Shown here: in pieces, positions 1 to 9,406 of the stretch
Layout: each line of letters starts with the position of its first letter
Numbering within the stretch: the stretch's first letter is position 1
Assembly (NCBI RefSeq): GCF_007954505.1
Contig: NZ_CP042412.1
Span: 1,674,001-1,738,000, forward strand
DNA from: Microbacterium sp. CBA3102
Lineage (GTDB): Bacteria; Actinomycetota; Actinomycetes; Actinomycetales; Microbacteriaceae
Direction: 5' to 3'
Length of the DNA stretch: 64,000 bases
The notes under the pieces: model-generated
Seen by the model: the letters and a program-made list of their open reading frames with translations, nothing else
Told to the model about the DNA's origin: nothing
Database searches by the model: none
Made by a program: the position numbers and the translations under genes

Positions 1-1917
1 GGCCCGGACCGGGACCGAGGTGCGCAGGATCGCCCCGAGCCGGCGTTCGCGTCGGGCCTGGACACGGCCTCCGCTGAACTCGGCCTCGACGCGGTCCGTC
101 AGGAGGTGGTCGGCGGCCTGCTCCATCTGTGACTCCGTGAGCGCCGCTGCCGCGCGGATGACCGCTCCGGACCCGGCTGCCGCGCGCCCGGAGGCGCGGG
201 CGACGTCGGCGACGGCGAGCCATTCGACCGCCGCGAGCGGGCCCGTCACTCCTGCTCGCGTCCCGGATGCGAGCAGGAACGTCGCTCCGGCCGCGGTGCG
301 CTCGACGCGGCGGGCGATCCGCTCGGGAAAGGCCAGGGCGATCACGAGTCCGACGCCGTCGAGATCCGCAGAGGCGCGTGGTGCCGGCGGGGCCAGACGT
401 TCGAGGCGATCGACGTCATCGCGCCATCGGCGGGTATCCGGCGTGCGTCCGCCCCGCAAGGAGATGAGAGCCTGTGCGACGTCGGCATCGGCGACTCGCA
501 GATCGCCGCCCAACACCGCGACGACCTCCGCGGCGAGGCGTCTGCCGACTGCCGGACTGCCGTCGCGGAGCGCGCGGGCGAGTCGGGGATCGGTCGGAAC
601 GTGGGCGAGGGCGCGACCTTCCGCGGTGGCACGACCCTCGTCATCGATCGCGCCGAGACCGCGGAGCACCGTGAGGGCATCGGCGAGGTTCTCTGCGGGC
701 AGCGGGTCGATCATCCGCAGCCCGGCGCCACCGGGGGATCCCCAGCACGCGAGCAGCAGGGCCGCATCCGCGAGGTCGATGACCGCGATCTCGGGTACCG
801 GGCGCGCGGGAGCCGCCGCGTAGGTCCGCTCGTCGACGCAGCGGAGCACGGCGCCGGGAGCCTGGCGGGTGGCGCGTCCCGCTCGTTGCACGCACGACGA
901 CCGGGATGCGGCGGTCGTGACCAGACCCGTCATTCCTCGGGAGGCGTCGCGCAGCGGATGCCGCGACAAGCAGGTGTCCACGACCAGGCGTACGCCCGGG
1001 ACCGTGAGCGAGGACTCCGCGAGCGAGGTCGTGACGATGATGCGCGGACGGTCTTTCGACGTACGACCTCGGATCACCGCATCCTGTTCGGCCGGCGGGA
1101 TGCGTCCGTGCAACTCCCGCACATCGAACGTCTCGCTCGACTCCCGGATGCGACGGGCGATCTCCGACACCTCCCGGGCCCCCGGTGCGAAGACCAGGAC
1201 GTCGGCCTTCGGATCCTCCGCGATCTGCGTCAGGGCCGCAGACGTCGTGACGCGCGTGACGTGGTCCAGGAAACCCGAGGTGACCCCACGCTCGTCGAGG
1301 CGCGGTACGGGGCTCGGGGCCCAGCGCTCCGTGAGGGGGAAGGCGGGCACATCGTGGTCCACGATCGGGGCCGCGGCCGACTCGCTGCCGAGGACCGATG
1401 CGATCCGCTCGGCGTCGAGGGTGGCGGACATGGCGACGAGCACGAGGTCCTCCCTCAGCTCACGCACCTCGGAGAGCAGGCCGATCAGGAGATCGGTCTC
1501 GAGCGCGCGCTCGTGCACCTCGTCGAGGATCACGGCGTCCACGCCGTCGAGGCCGGGATCGTCGAGCATCCGCCGCAGGAGCACGCCGGCGGTGACGAAC
1601 TCGATCTGCGTCGTGGGAACCGCGGAGCGCTCGCCGCGGACCGTGAACCCCACACGCGAGCCGAGCGGCGAGCCGTCGAGGTGGGCGAGTCGTCGGGCCG
1701 CGGCACGGGCGGCGACGCGGCGAGGCTGGGTGACGATCACGCGGCCGGTGAACCGCGAGGCGACGAGAGGCGGCACGAGCGTGGTCTTGCCTGTGCCCGG
1801 CGGTGCGGTCACGACCACTGAGCCACCGGCGTCGAGGGCCGCGGAGAGATCGTCGAGGGCGCCCACGAACGACAGCCCCGCGCCGATGGCGTCGAGATCG
1901 AAGGCGGCGGGCATCAT
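1..1917 (-). CDS. hrpB: ATP-dependent helicase HrpB, C-terminal part outside window
   Basis: DEAH/RHA-family nucleic-acid helicase. The frame is open on the minus strand from the ATG at 1917 to the window edge (about 639 codons), so the C-terminus is missing; family members are usually near 820-850 residues. Visible motifs in order: Walker A PPGTGKTT near residue 35, QPRRVAARAAARRL (motif Ia region), DEVHE (motif II), SATL (motif III) and a motif VI reading QRAGRATR, where most HrpB proteins have QRAGRAGR. A second ATG lies directly after the first. The orthologue's role is poorly defined. Family assignment is strong. Confidence 0.9.
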   Translation of the reverse strand, partial: MMPAAFDLDAIGAGLSFVGALDDLSAALDAGGSVVVTAPPGTGKTTLVPPLVASRFTGRVIVTQPRRVAARAAARRLAHLDGSPLGSRVGFTVRGERSAVPTTQIEFVTAGVLLRRMLDDPGLDGVDAVILDEVHERALETDLLIGLLSEVRELREDLVLVAMSATLDAERIASVLGSESAAAPIVDHDVPAFPLTERWAPSPVPRLDERGVTSGFLDHVTRVTTSAALTQIAEDPKADVLVFAPGAREVSEIARRIRESSETFDVRELHGRIPPAEQDAVIRGRTSKDRPRIIVTTSLAESSLTVPGVRLVVDTCLSRHPLRDASRGMTGLVTTAASRSSCVQRAGRATRQAPGAVLRCVDERTYAAAPARPVPEIAVIDLADAALLLACWGSPGGAGLRMIDPLPAENLADALTVLRGLGAIDDEGRATAEGRALAHVPTDPRLARALRDGSPAVGRRLAAEVVAVLGGDLRVADADVAQALISLRGGRTPDTRRWRDDVDRLERLAPPAPRASADLDGVGLVIALAFPERIARRVERTAAGATFLLASGTRAGVTGPLAAVEWLAVADVARASGRAAAGSGAVIRAAAALTESQMEQAADHLLTDRVEAEFSGGRVQARRERRLGAILRTSVPVRA

Positions 1918-1953
1918 CCGTCCAGTCTGCCGCGTCGGGTCAGCGGCCGGCGC

Positions 1954-2040
1954 CGTTCACAACTCAGGAGAAACGCGCCCTGCGGACCCCGAGCGGCTCT
2001 CGCTGGCCCCGACCACCTCGTTCTTCCTGAATTGTGAACG
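1954..2040. repeat. 16-bp inverted repeat around a 55-bp spacer
   Basis: CGTTCACAACTCAGGA (1954-1969) is matched in inverted form by TCCTGAATTGTGAACG (2025-2040), 15 of 16 positions. It lies between the helicase and the flotillin gene. It could be a small palindromic repeat element, a long-stem RNA structure or paired regulatory sites; nothing here decides between these. Confidence 0.5.
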
Positions 2041-2061
2041 GGCGAACGGGGTGCCGGAAGC

Positions 2062-2100
2062 GAAAAACGGATGCCGCGACCGGATCGGCCGCGGCATCCG
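2062..2100 (-). terminator. Rho-independent terminator of the flotillin-like gene
   Basis: On the minus strand an 11-bp perfect stem (CGGATGCCGCG at 2090-2100 as read, partner 2068-2078, 11-nt loop) is followed at once by TTTTTCG. It starts 19 bp past the stop codon of the flotillin-like gene. Confidence 0.85.
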
Positions 2101-2118
2101 CTTCGTGTTGCGCGGGTG

Positions 2119-3741
2119 CTACTCCGTGGCGGGAGCAGGCTCCGCGGCGGGAGCAGGCTCCGCGGCGGGGGACGCCGTGGAGGGCGTCGACGCACGCGCG
2201 GGGGACGGCGTCGGAGGCGTGGCGTCGGCGACACCGGCGCCGAAACCACGGCCGACCGCCTGGCCCTGGATGATGCCCGCGAGATCGAGGCCGGTGGCCG
2301 AGTGGACGCTGTCGAACACCGAGCGGAGGGCCTTGGCGTTGTCGGCGCCGACCACGTTCGATGCGCCGTCCTCGCCGGAGCTGCCGATGATCGACACGTT
2401 GCCGATCGCCGCGTAGCCCTTCGAGAACTCGGCCATGATCGAGGGCAGAACGTCGAGCACGCGCTGCGAGAGGAAGGCGTCCTGGTTCGAGGCGATGGCC
2501 TTGGCCTCGGCCTCGAGGGCGCCGGCACGCGCGTCACCCTCGGCGCGGATGGCATCGGCTTCGGCGCTGGCGCGCAGGCGGCGGGCTTCCGCTTCGGCTT
2601 CGGCCTGGGCACGGAGGGCGTTCGCCTCACCGCTCGCCTTCGCGATGGCGGCGGCTGCTTCACCCTCGGCGCGGGCCTGGTCAGCCTGCGCCTGCTGCTC
2701 GGCGATACGGGTGCGGGCTTCGGCCTGCTTGACCTGCTCGATCGCAGCGGCCTCGGCCGCGCGTTCGCGGGTGTAGAGCTCGGCTTGAGCGCGGGTCTCC
2801 GCCTCGTACCGCTGGGCGTCGGCAACGCGCTTGACGTCGGCGTCGAGCTGAGCCTGCTTGTTCTCGGCCTGCTGCTGCAGAACGGCCTGCTCCGCCTGAG
2901 CGCGTGCGAGGGCCTCTGCCTGCTCTGCTTCGGCACGTGCACGTCCGATGCCGGAGTCGGCGTTGGCGGTGTTGGTGTCGAGCGCGGTCTGCTCGATCAG
3001 GTTGGCTTCCTGGTTCGCGATGTTCTTCTGGTTGATCGCGCGGTCGGCGTTCGTCTGCGAGATCTCGGCGGCCTGACGCTTCGCCTGGATCTCGGGGGCA
3101 CCCAGCGACTGGATGTAGCCGACCTTGTCGGTGATGCCCTTGATCTGGAACGAGTCCAGGATCAGACCCTGCTCGGCGAGTTCCTGCGAGACATCGGCGG
3201 CGATCTGATCGGAGAACTTCTTGCGCTCGCGCATGAGCTCGACGACCGACAGGGTCGCGACGATGCCACGGAGCGCACCTTCGAGCTGTTCGGTGGTGAA
3301 CTGCTCGATGGCCTTGTCCTGCGATGCGAAACGCTCGGCAGCGCGGCGCACGTAGAGCGGGTCGGAGCCGATCTTCACGATCGCGACCCCGTCGACGTTC
3401 AGCGTCACACTGTCGAGCGACTGCGCCTCGGCGTTGAGGGAGACCTGACGGGAGCGCAGAGAGATGATCTCGTGGCGCTGCGTGATCGGGTTGACGAGCG
3501 ATTTGCCGTTCACGATCACGGTGACGGGCGACTCCGCCAGTTCCGAACTGGTCGTGCCGTCTGCGGCGATGACTGCGCGTTGGATCTTCTGCTTGCGCCC
3601 CGAGATGACGAGGGCTTCGTCGGCTCGGGCGACCTTGATCCAGCTGCGTGCGAACAGCAACAGGATCAGCAGCAGGACGACGGCGATGACGACGCCGATG
3701 CCGACGATGACGAGGATGCCGACGATTCCGGCGATCTCCAT
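2119..3741 (-). CDS. Flotillin-like SPFH/band-7 membrane protein
   Basis: 540 residues. The N-terminus (about residues 4-30) is a single long hydrophobic segment anchoring the protein in the membrane; an SPFH/band-7 domain follows to about residue 200, then a long Ala/Glu-rich coiled coil with many EAEA-type repeats, and a low-complexity Pro/Ala tail. This is the architecture of bacterial flotillins, which scaffold membrane microdomains. The frame is open further upstream, but the ATG at 3741 has AGGGAGGT a few bases before it, so that start is chosen. The gene appears monocistronic with its own terminator. Confidence 0.9.
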   Translation of the reverse strand: MEIAGIVGILVIVGIGVVIAVVLLLILLLFARSWIKVARADEALVISGRKQKIQRAVIAADGTTSSELAESPVTVIVNGKSLVNPITQRHEIISLRSRQVSLNAEAQSLDSVTLNVDGVAIVKIGSDPLYVRRAAERFASQDKAIEQFTTEQLEGALRGIVATLSVVELMRERKKFSDQIAADVSQELAEQGLILDSFQIKGITDKVGYIQSLGAPEIQAKRQAAEISQTNADRAINQKNIANQEANLIEQTALDTNTANADSGIGRARAEAEQAEALARAQAEQAVLQQQAENKQAQLDADVKRVADAQRYEAETRAQAELYTRERAAEAAAIEQVKQAEARTRIAEQQAQADQARAEGEAAAAIAKASGEANALRAQAEAEAEARRLRASAEADAIRAEGDARAGALEAEAKAIASNQDAFLSQRVLDVLPSIMAEFSKGYAAIGNVSIIGSSGEDGASNVVGADNAKALRSVFDSVHSATGLDLAGIIQGQAVGRGFGAGVADATPPTPSPARASTPSTASPAAEPAPAAEPAPATE

Positions 3742-3859
3742 GAATGACCTCCCTGGTTCCCCCCGAGGGGGCGGTCTGACGTGCCCGCCGATGCGCAGGC
3801 GTATGCAACCCACCCTGCCAGAAAAGGCGGAGGTCGTTCTCGGCGCCCACGGGCGCAGG

Positions 3860-4288
3860 TCAGCGGGAGCGGAGCTTCTCGGCGAGGTCGCGCAGAGTGC
3901 GCAGCTCATCGTCGTCGAGACGCGACATGCGCTCGGCGATCGAGCGTCCGTGCACGGTCGCGAGAGCCCGGAAGGCCCTGGCCCCTTCATCAGTGGCGCG
4001 GATCAGGGCGCCGCGCCCGTCGTCGGGATCCGAGCACTTCGCCACGAGGCCACGGGTGACCATCCGGTCGACCAGACGCGAGACGCTCGGCTGGCTGATC
4101 AGCATGTTCGAGGTGATGTCGCGCAGCCGTGCGGTCATGTCGGGGGAGCGGGTGACGGTCAGAAGCACGTCGTACTCCGCTTGTGCGAGGTGGTTTTCTT
4201 CAAAGTCGGCCAGCATCGCGGTGAACACCTCATGCTGTGCGCGGAACAGGCTCTCCCAGGCTTCGATGGCGAGCTTGCGGTCGGTCAT
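3860..4288 (-). CDS. MarR-family transcriptional regulator
   Basis: 142 residues with a winged-helix MarR core: the YDVLLTV segment, recognition helix in ISQPSVSRLVDRM, and the wing DPDDGRGALI. Such proteins bind palindromic operators as dimers and usually respond to phenolics or oxidants. The start is uncertain: ATG at 4288 has a purine stretch directly abutting it, and a GTG two codons upstream is possible. A promoter candidate lies about 130 bp upstream. It is the last chromosomal gene before the transposon, whose left end is 198 bp upstream. Confidence 0.88.
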   Translation of the reverse strand: MTDRKLAIEAWESLFRAQHEVFTAMLADFEENHLAQAEYDVLLTVTRSPDMTARLRDITSNMLISQPSVSRLVDRMVTRGLVAKCSDPDDGRGALIRATDEGARAFRALATVHGRSIAERMSRLDDDELRTLRDLAEKLRSR

Positions 4289-4312
4289 CCTCACAGAATA
4301 GTGGGAACAGTA

Positions 4313-4346
4313 AAGGGCCGGTCGGAGAGGCTCCCGACCGGCCCTT
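4313..4346. other. Strong stem-loop upstream of marR
   Basis: A perfect 13-bp inverted repeat AAGGGCCGGTCGG (4313-4325) and its complement (4334-4346) with an 8-nt loop. On the minus strand it falls in the probable 5' leader of marR, on the plus strand it could be a terminator for a gene displaced by the insertion. No long T tract follows on either strand. Confidence 0.5.
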
Positions 4347-4415
4347 GTCCCTTGCACCAAGAGTGTCCTGCAATCACATGCGGTGAGTGCCACAGCAAAC
4401 ATTCACCGTGTGATC

Positions 4416-4444
4416 ACTGTATAACGGCGAGATAACGAATGCAA
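4416..4444 (-). promoter_or_regulatory. Candidate sigma-70 promoter for marR
   Basis: Minus strand TTGCAT (4444-4439), a 17-bp spacer and TACAGT (4421-4416) form a plausible -35/-10 pair. Just downstream (4376-4412) an imperfect inverted repeat with arms CGGTGA/TCACCG could be an operator for autoregulation. Both are read from sequence only. Confidence 0.4.
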
Positions 4445-4480
4445 CGGTTTGGTCACGGAATCTTCGTGCAGTCAGCACGG

Positions 4481-4485
4481 ATGTC
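4481..4485. repeat. Target-site duplication, left copy (ATGTC)
   Basis: ATGTC directly before the left terminus at 4486; the same five bases follow the right terminus at 59855. Five bp is the duplication length of Tn7 and Tn5053-type elements. Confidence 0.7.
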
Positions 4486-4571
4486 TGTCCGATCTCACGA
4501 AAAGTGTCGGAGTCTCACGAAGGCTGTCGGAGAGTCTCACGAAAGTGTCGGAGTCTCACTAGACGTGTCGG
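4486..4571 (+). repeat. Transposon left end L1 with four transposase-binding-like repeats
   Basis: Terminal TGTCCGATCTCACG is followed by four direct 18-20-bp units of the form TCTCACGAAAnGTGTCGG at about 4492-4510, 4512-4530, 4534-4551 and 4553-4571. The layout (terminal TGT, several same-direction subterminal sites) is that of TnsB-binding sites in Tn7-like left ends. 4572-4739, before the first gene, shows nothing further. Confidence 0.8.
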
Positions 4572-4739
4572 AAGAGCGGCGTGTCGACCAGCCTCGTTGG
4601 GTGCCGGACATAGTCTGCCCGTGAGCAGATCCCCAGTCGGGGCATCTTTGTCAGGGCTCAGGACATAGGCCAGTACCGCTCCCCAGGAGAGAGGCTGACT
4701 GCCGAATAGGAAGTATCCGTCGATGTCGATTGGATCCCT

Positions 4740-5477
4740 ATGGACCTGACTCAGCAGTGGCCTGTTCCTCCCACCACTAAAGCCAACCGGACGCGAGCTC
4801 GCGTTGAGTACCGTCTCGATGGCGTGCAACTAGAGCTCGACGCCGTCGACTGCGACAGCGTGCCCTTCGAACGAGGCGATCCCGTTCGGAACTTTCCCAG
4901 TTGGCGGCTCAAGCGTCATTACGACGGCTACCACTGGATGGGTGCGCTTGGCGCGTCTGTCGGATTCGAGTCGCTGACGGAGCGGGGCTGCCTCATCGAA
5001 TTGGACCGCACCCCGGGCGTGGTTGCGATCGCCAGCCAGCCCATGTGGATCCGATGGACCACACCCGACGGCCCGCGCGAGCACTGCCCGGACTACTTCG
5101 TGCGTCTGGACGACGGGCACGCCGTGCTGATGGACGTCAAGCCGGCGACTCAGATCAAGGACGACGTCAGAAGACAGTTCGACATGACAGCGGTGTTCGC
5201 CGCTGAGCGCGGCTGGCGGTATGTCGTCTATGACGCGGAATCGGTAGTCCGCGAGGCCAACCTCCGATTCCTGGGCCCGTTTCGAGACTGGGCGAGCAGC
5301 GAAGAACTGCCAATGCTCCCAGAAGATGGGCTGCCCCTGGCTGAGGTAGCTGCGCTGCTCGGCGTCGGATCCGAGGGCTTCGCACACTGCTACGCGCACC
5401 TCTGGTCAGGGGCGCTCGAGGCAGATCTCGATCAAGCCCTCAACATCAGAACGATCGTGTGGCAAAGGAGCGTGTAA
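4740..5477 (+). CDS. tnsA: TnsA-like endonuclease
   Basis: 245 residues with the TnsA restriction-endonuclease-like core: FES/E77, CPDYF/D118 and LMDVK/K134 form the E-D-xVK catalytic set, placed much as in Tn7 TnsA. In Tn7-type elements TnsA cuts the 5' ends of the transposon so that, with TnsB, it leaves the donor entirely. The C-terminal part would contact the TnsC-like ATPase. No clear ribosome-binding site precedes the ATG at 4740, so a later start is possible. The stop overlaps the next ATG by one base, so the operon is translationally coupled. Confidence 0.85.
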   Translation: MDLTQQWPVPPTTKANRTRARVEYRLDGVQLELDAVDCDSVPFERGDPVRNFPSWRLKRHYDGYHWMGALGASVGFESLTERGCLIELDRTPGVVAIASQPMWIRWTTPDGPREHCPDYFVRLDDGHAVLMDVKPATQIKDDVRRQFDMTAVFAAERGWRYVVYDAESVVREANLRFLGPFRDWASSEELPMLPEDGLPLAEVAALLGVGSEGFAHCYAHLWSGALEADLDQALNIRTIVWQRSV

Positions 5478-7480
5478 TGCGGGTTGTAGTTGGCGGGTCG
5501 CTCACGTGGCGTCAACGCAAGTTCTCGGTCTTGTTCATCGAGAAGGATTCGGCGATGCTCCGAGATGAGGACGGAAGTGAGGTCGAAGTCGCTCTCGACG
5601 AGCTTCGACATGATGCAACACCGGTGCCTAGCGACACTTCAGGTCTGCTGAACCTTCCTCTGCAGGTGCAGGACATCACGCCGGACATGGATGCGTGGCT
5701 GCAATCCTGCATACGTATCGAGGCGACCCGAGAAGAGATCGGGGTCGGGAAGGCTGTTGAAGCAGAGCGCGAGTGGCTGGAGGTGCGCCTAAGTAGAACT
5801 GTCTCCACGCGCGCCGTGGAGCGTCGGCTTAAAGCGTTCCGAGAGCAGGGGACGACCACTGCAGGCAAAGGCTCCCCACGCAAGAGCACATGGGATCCAC
5901 GCCTCGTCGAGGCCATCAACCACGTACTCGGAGGAAAGAGCCGCGCCTCGACTGTGAGTCGAACTACAGCGATCGAACAAATCATGAGGCGCGTCGAACG
6001 TCTCCACGGCGATGCGGTGAAGCTGCCGAGCCGAGCGACGTTCTTCCGACTTCTCGAAGCAGACGAGCACGGGCAATTCACCTTCGGTTCGGCCAAGACT
6101 CGCGAGTCGCTTGCGCTTCAACCCGACGGCACATTCGGCACTCGCACCGCACTGCGTCCCGGCGAACTGGTCGAGATGGACTCCACGCGGATTGATGTCA
6201 TGTTGCGGATCGATGACGAAACCGTCGGCCGGCCCGAACTGACGATTCTCCTTGACGTCGCAACGCGCTCGATTCTTGCCGCGATGCTCCGCCCCGAAGG
6301 GACGAAGAGCGTCGACCTGGTGGCTGTCCTTGCACGGGCCCTGGTGCCCTATGGCCGGCGTATGGAAGGGGTTCGCGAGACCCGACAGCTGATTTCGACG
6401 GCATGGGCTGACGATCAACTGATCGATCAGGAGCGATTTGAGCGATTGCGTATCGCGCAGCCGTATGTGTTTCCGGACACGATCACCACCGACCGCGGAC
6501 GAAACTATTTGTCGCGGCATTTCCGCGCTGCGTGTGAAACCTTGAATATCTCGCTGATCACCTCGGCGCCGCACACACCAACGGACAAACCGCACGTAGA
6601 GCGAGCGTTCGGGGCAATCAACTCAATGCTGCTGCAGCATGTGAAGGGATATGTCGGCCGCAGCGTCGAACATCGCGGGCGCGACACAGACACGGAATCC
6701 GACGAACTACTGACGATCGCACAGGCCCAGGAGCTCCTAGAGGACTGGATCGCGGTCGAGTGGCAGAATCGTCCGCATGACGGACTGCGGGACCCGTTGC
6801 ATCCGCGCATCAAGTTGTCGCCGAACGAGATGTGTCGCGCGTTCCGCGCTTACGTGCCCGAACTCCACGTACCGCTGACGCGAGACGACTACATCGCGCT
6901 GCTACCTGTGGACTACCGAGTTCTGAACCGCTACGGCGTGCGCATCGATAACCGCGTCTACAACTCCGAGCGGCTCAAAGGCCTGTGGAGGCGCAAGTCT
7001 CCTGACAAAGCGCGGAACGGCCGATGGCCGATCCGCGTAGACCCCTACAATCTGCACGTCGTCTGGCTCGAGCGGGACGGCGAGTTCATCCCTCTGAGAT
7101 GGTCCAATCAGGTCCATGAACTCCCGATGCTGGGTGATGTCTGGCGGTACGCTCGCACGTCGCGCTCCGGTGGTGTCGCGGATCTCGATGCTGAACGTCG
7201 CGAGCTTGCGATGGCGATCAAGGCGTTCGCCGGTCAAGGGAATCCGGCCCCTCGAAGCAACGGTCAGAAGCGAAGCGGGCGAGAGCGCGCTCGATTGGCA
7301 GCGATCGCTGAAGATCCGATGAACTTCACCAGTGTGAAGGGCATCGAGGACGAGAAACGACCTGCTGACGATGACAATTCGTCCATCGAGACCACCTCTA
7401 CTGAGGAATGGCCTAACACCGGTGGCTTCCCTTTCATCGGAGACAGGCTCGACGAGGTGCGGCGGAGGATCGACGAATGA
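5477..7480 (+). CDS. tnsB: TnsB/TniA-like DDE transposase (Mu-type)
   Basis: 667 residues. N-terminal helix-turn-helix regions bind the end repeats; the retroviral-integrase-fold catalytic core has D235 (VEMDST), D339 (TTDRG) and E375 (PHVERAF); a Mu-transposase C-terminal beta-barrel follows (about 470-560, including NRVYNSERL) and a charged tail that in Tn7-like systems contacts the ATPase. The protein cuts and joins the 3' transposon ends. ATG 5477 is preceded by AAGGAG at good spacing; a GTG at 5459 has none. The stop overlaps the next gene by four bases (ATGA). Confidence 0.93.
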   Translation: MRVVVGGSLTWRQRKFSVLFIEKDSAMLRDEDGSEVEVALDELRHDATPVPSDTSGLLNLPLQVQDITPDMDAWLQSCIRIEATREEIGVGKAVEAEREWLEVRLSRTVSTRAVERRLKAFREQGTTTAGKGSPRKSTWDPRLVEAINHVLGGKSRASTVSRTTAIEQIMRRVERLHGDAVKLPSRATFFRLLEADEHGQFTFGSAKTRESLALQPDGTFGTRTALRPGELVEMDSTRIDVMLRIDDETVGRPELTILLDVATRSILAAMLRPEGTKSVDLVAVLARALVPYGRRMEGVRETRQLISTAWADDQLIDQERFERLRIAQPYVFPDTITTDRGRNYLSRHFRAACETLNISLITSAPHTPTDKPHVERAFGAINSMLLQHVKGYVGRSVEHRGRDTDTESDELLTIAQAQELLEDWIAVEWQNRPHDGLRDPLHPRIKLSPNEMCRAFRAYVPELHVPLTRDDYIALLPVDYRVLNRYGVRIDNRVYNSERLKGLWRRKSPDKARNGRWPIRVDPYNLHVVWLERDGEFIPLRWSNQVHELPMLGDVWRYARTSRSGGVADLDAERRELAMAIKAFAGQGNPAPRSNGQKRSGRERARLAAIAEDPMNFTSVKGIEDEKRPADDDNSSIETTSTEEWPNTGGFPFIGDRLDEVRRRIDE

Positions 7481-8505
7481 TCGAGATCGCGACCAAGGAA
7501 GGCTGGCGCGAGCACGTCGACACCGCGTATGAGCGCCCGGCGCCGGTCACATCCGAGGAGCTTCGGGCCATGAGCTTCGGGGACCGCGCGTTATACAACC
7601 AGGGACGAGCTCAATACTCGCAGGCAGGCGCCTTCGTGCGGACACCGCAGTTCGAAGCCTTCCAGCGAGCCGTGCGGGATCGCGTCATGCTCAACGCCTA
7701 CCGACGAGTCGGGAAGCTAGGCCTGATCCTCTCGGGGGAGCCAGGCCAGGGCAAGACTACTTCGCTAGTCGAGATCGGTAGAGCACACGAACGCAGGCGG
7801 CGAGACACCGGCCACCCGGCTGCGGGGCCGGGCATGCTCCCAGTCGTGTATGTCGCGGTACCCGCCCAGTGCTCAGCCAAAGCTCTGATGCATGAGTTCG
7901 CCCGATTCCTTGGTCTCCCGGTTCTCAGCAGGATGACCTACGGGGACCTGCTGGAAGCGGTCTCGAACGCCCTGCGCAGATGCTCCACCGAACTTGTCTT
8001 GGTCGATGACGTGCATCACCTCGATCTGAAGTACCGGCAGAACGTCGAGGCATCAGACATGCTCAAGCAGCTTTCCGAGCGATGTGGAGGCACGTTCGTC
8101 TACGCCGGAATCGCAGTTGAGGGGACCGGACTTCTCGACGGCTCACGTGGTGGGCAGATCGGGAAGCGATTCGAAGTGCACGTGGCCTTACCATTTCCTT
8201 TGATCTCGACCGCGGAGAAGGCTCGCTGGGGTGATCTGCTTCTCGCCATGGAGAGCTCACTGTGTCTAGCAGAGCAACGGCCAGGATCGATTCTGTCCGC
8301 GGCGCCGACACTGCACGCGCTGACGGGCGGGGAGATCGGACTGCTCAAGGACCTCTTGCAGTTCGCTGCCCTGAGCGCGATGGACGACGGAACCGAGAAG
8401 CTCGATTCGGCCGCATTTGAACGCGATCTTGCCCGCCGTCAGACGGCCGCAACGCTCCACACAAGCAAGCCGCGACGATCGCGAACGCCTGTGAGTGCGG
8501 CATGA
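7477..8505 (+). CDS. tnsC: TnsC/TniB-like AAA+ transposition regulator
   Basis: 342 residues. AAA+ ATPase with Walker A GEPGQGKTT and Walker B LVLVDDVHHLD. TnsC-type proteins polymerise on target DNA, receive the target signal from TniQ/TnsD proteins and activate the TnsAB transposase; they also mediate target immunity. It overlaps the transposase gene and the next TniQ gene by four bases each (ATGA), so all are made from one transcript. Confidence 0.92.
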   Translation: MIEIATKEGWREHVDTAYERPAPVTSEELRAMSFGDRALYNQGRAQYSQAGAFVRTPQFEAFQRAVRDRVMLNAYRRVGKLGLILSGEPGQGKTTSLVEIGRAHERRRRDTGHPAAGPGMLPVVYVAVPAQCSAKALMHEFARFLGLPVLSRMTYGDLLEAVSNALRRCSTELVLVDDVHHLDLKYRQNVEASDMLKQLSERCGGTFVYAGIAVEGTGLLDGSRGGQIGKRFEVHVALPFPLISTAEKARWGDLLLAMESSLCLAEQRPGSILSAAPTLHALTGGEIGLLKDLLQFAALSAMDDGTEKLDSAAFERDLARRQTAATLHTSKPRRSRTPVSAA

Positions 8506-9404
8506 CCTCGCGTCCCGGGCTTCCGACTTCCGTTCGCCTGTATCCGGGAGAAACGGCGGCGAGCTACTGGGCGCGGCTTTGCGCCGCAAATGCAATCGGC
8601 GAAAAGGACCTCTGGTTGGCGTTGCGACGCGAGGATCGAACCCTCCCAATTCGGGTGACACCGAGAAGCGCCCTCCGGAAGATCGAGGCGTTGGGTGGGC
8701 TTCCGGATGGTGCATTGCTCCGCGAAGCCGGCGGTCGCGCCTGTGGACATGGTGGCGCCACGCGTCAAGTCGAATGCCCGAGTTGTCGCATGATTCCGGC
8801 AGCTGTGGCTCTCTGCAGACGGTGCGCCCGAGGCGATCAGGTCACAGTCGCGCGTATGCACGGTCCGGTCTGCGTGCGACACCGGAGGTGGCACGGAAGC
8901 GGCCGAGATATTCCCCTGCCGGGGAGGCACAAGCACCTGCTCGCGCAACGCCTGCTGAATGGAACTCTCACTCTTCGAGGTGTGCCGTATCGGTCACCCG
9001 AAGTTGATGCGGCCGCGGAGTTGCTGCGACTGCGAAATCTCGAAGGTGGGTGCGCAGCTGAACTTCTGGATGACGAGATTCTTCAATTTCCGCGGCGAAT
9101 CGCGCTCACTGCGCGGCTCACTGACGCTCGTCTCGCGAACGTTCTGATGTCGCAGGGTCTCGGTGGGTACGCACTGGCAATGCTGTTCGATCGCGTAGTC
9201 GCCGCGCACTCTCTAGGGCATCGCGCCGTGGACGGCATCTTCGACAGCCTGAGAATTCAGGGACGGGAACTCTGGATCGGCAGGTCCGCGGTCGCGACGC
9301 AAGGCGGCTGCGTGCTTACGCCCGCTGCCAGGCGCATGCTTCCGAGGGTCAAGGCGATCAGGGCGCATGTGCTGAACCATCGTGTGGAACTGAGGTCGAG
9401 GTAG
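8502..9404 (+). CDS. tniQ: TniQ-family target-selection protein 1
   Basis: 300 residues. The N-terminus (RLYPGETAASYWARLCAANA) is the TniQ signature, followed by a zinc-finger region with CPSC, CRRC and a CVRHRRWH segment typical of the family. TniQ proteins link target recognition to the TnsC ATPase. It starts inside the tnsC stop (ATGA). At 300 residues it is nearer to short TniQ than to long TnsD proteins, which carry extra C-terminal DNA-binding domains. Confidence 0.88.
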   Translation: MTSRPGLPTSVRLYPGETAASYWARLCAANAIGEKDLWLALRREDRTLPIRVTPRSALRKIEALGGLPDGALLREAGGRACGHGGATRQVECPSCRMIPAAVALCRRCARGDQVTVARMHGPVCVRHRRWHGSGRDIPLPGRHKHLLAQRLLNGTLTLRGVPYRSPEVDAAAELLRLRNLEGGCAAELLDDEILQFPRRIALTARLTDARLANVLMSQGLGGYALAMLFDRVVAAHSLGHRAVDGIFDSLRIQGRELWIGRSAVATQGGCVLTPAARRMLPRVKAIRAHVLNHRVELRSR

Positions 9405-9406
9405 GC

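Noticed and set aside
20..2416. Long plus-strand frames over the first 2.4 kb
   Set aside because: They are Arg/Ser/Ala-rich, lack start signals and run antisense to the clear HrpB helicase and flotillin genes.
2071..3747. 558-codon plus-strand frame opposite the flotillin gene
   Set aside because: Low-complexity Leu/Gly/Asp composition produced by the complement of the coiled-coil repeats; no ribosome-binding site.
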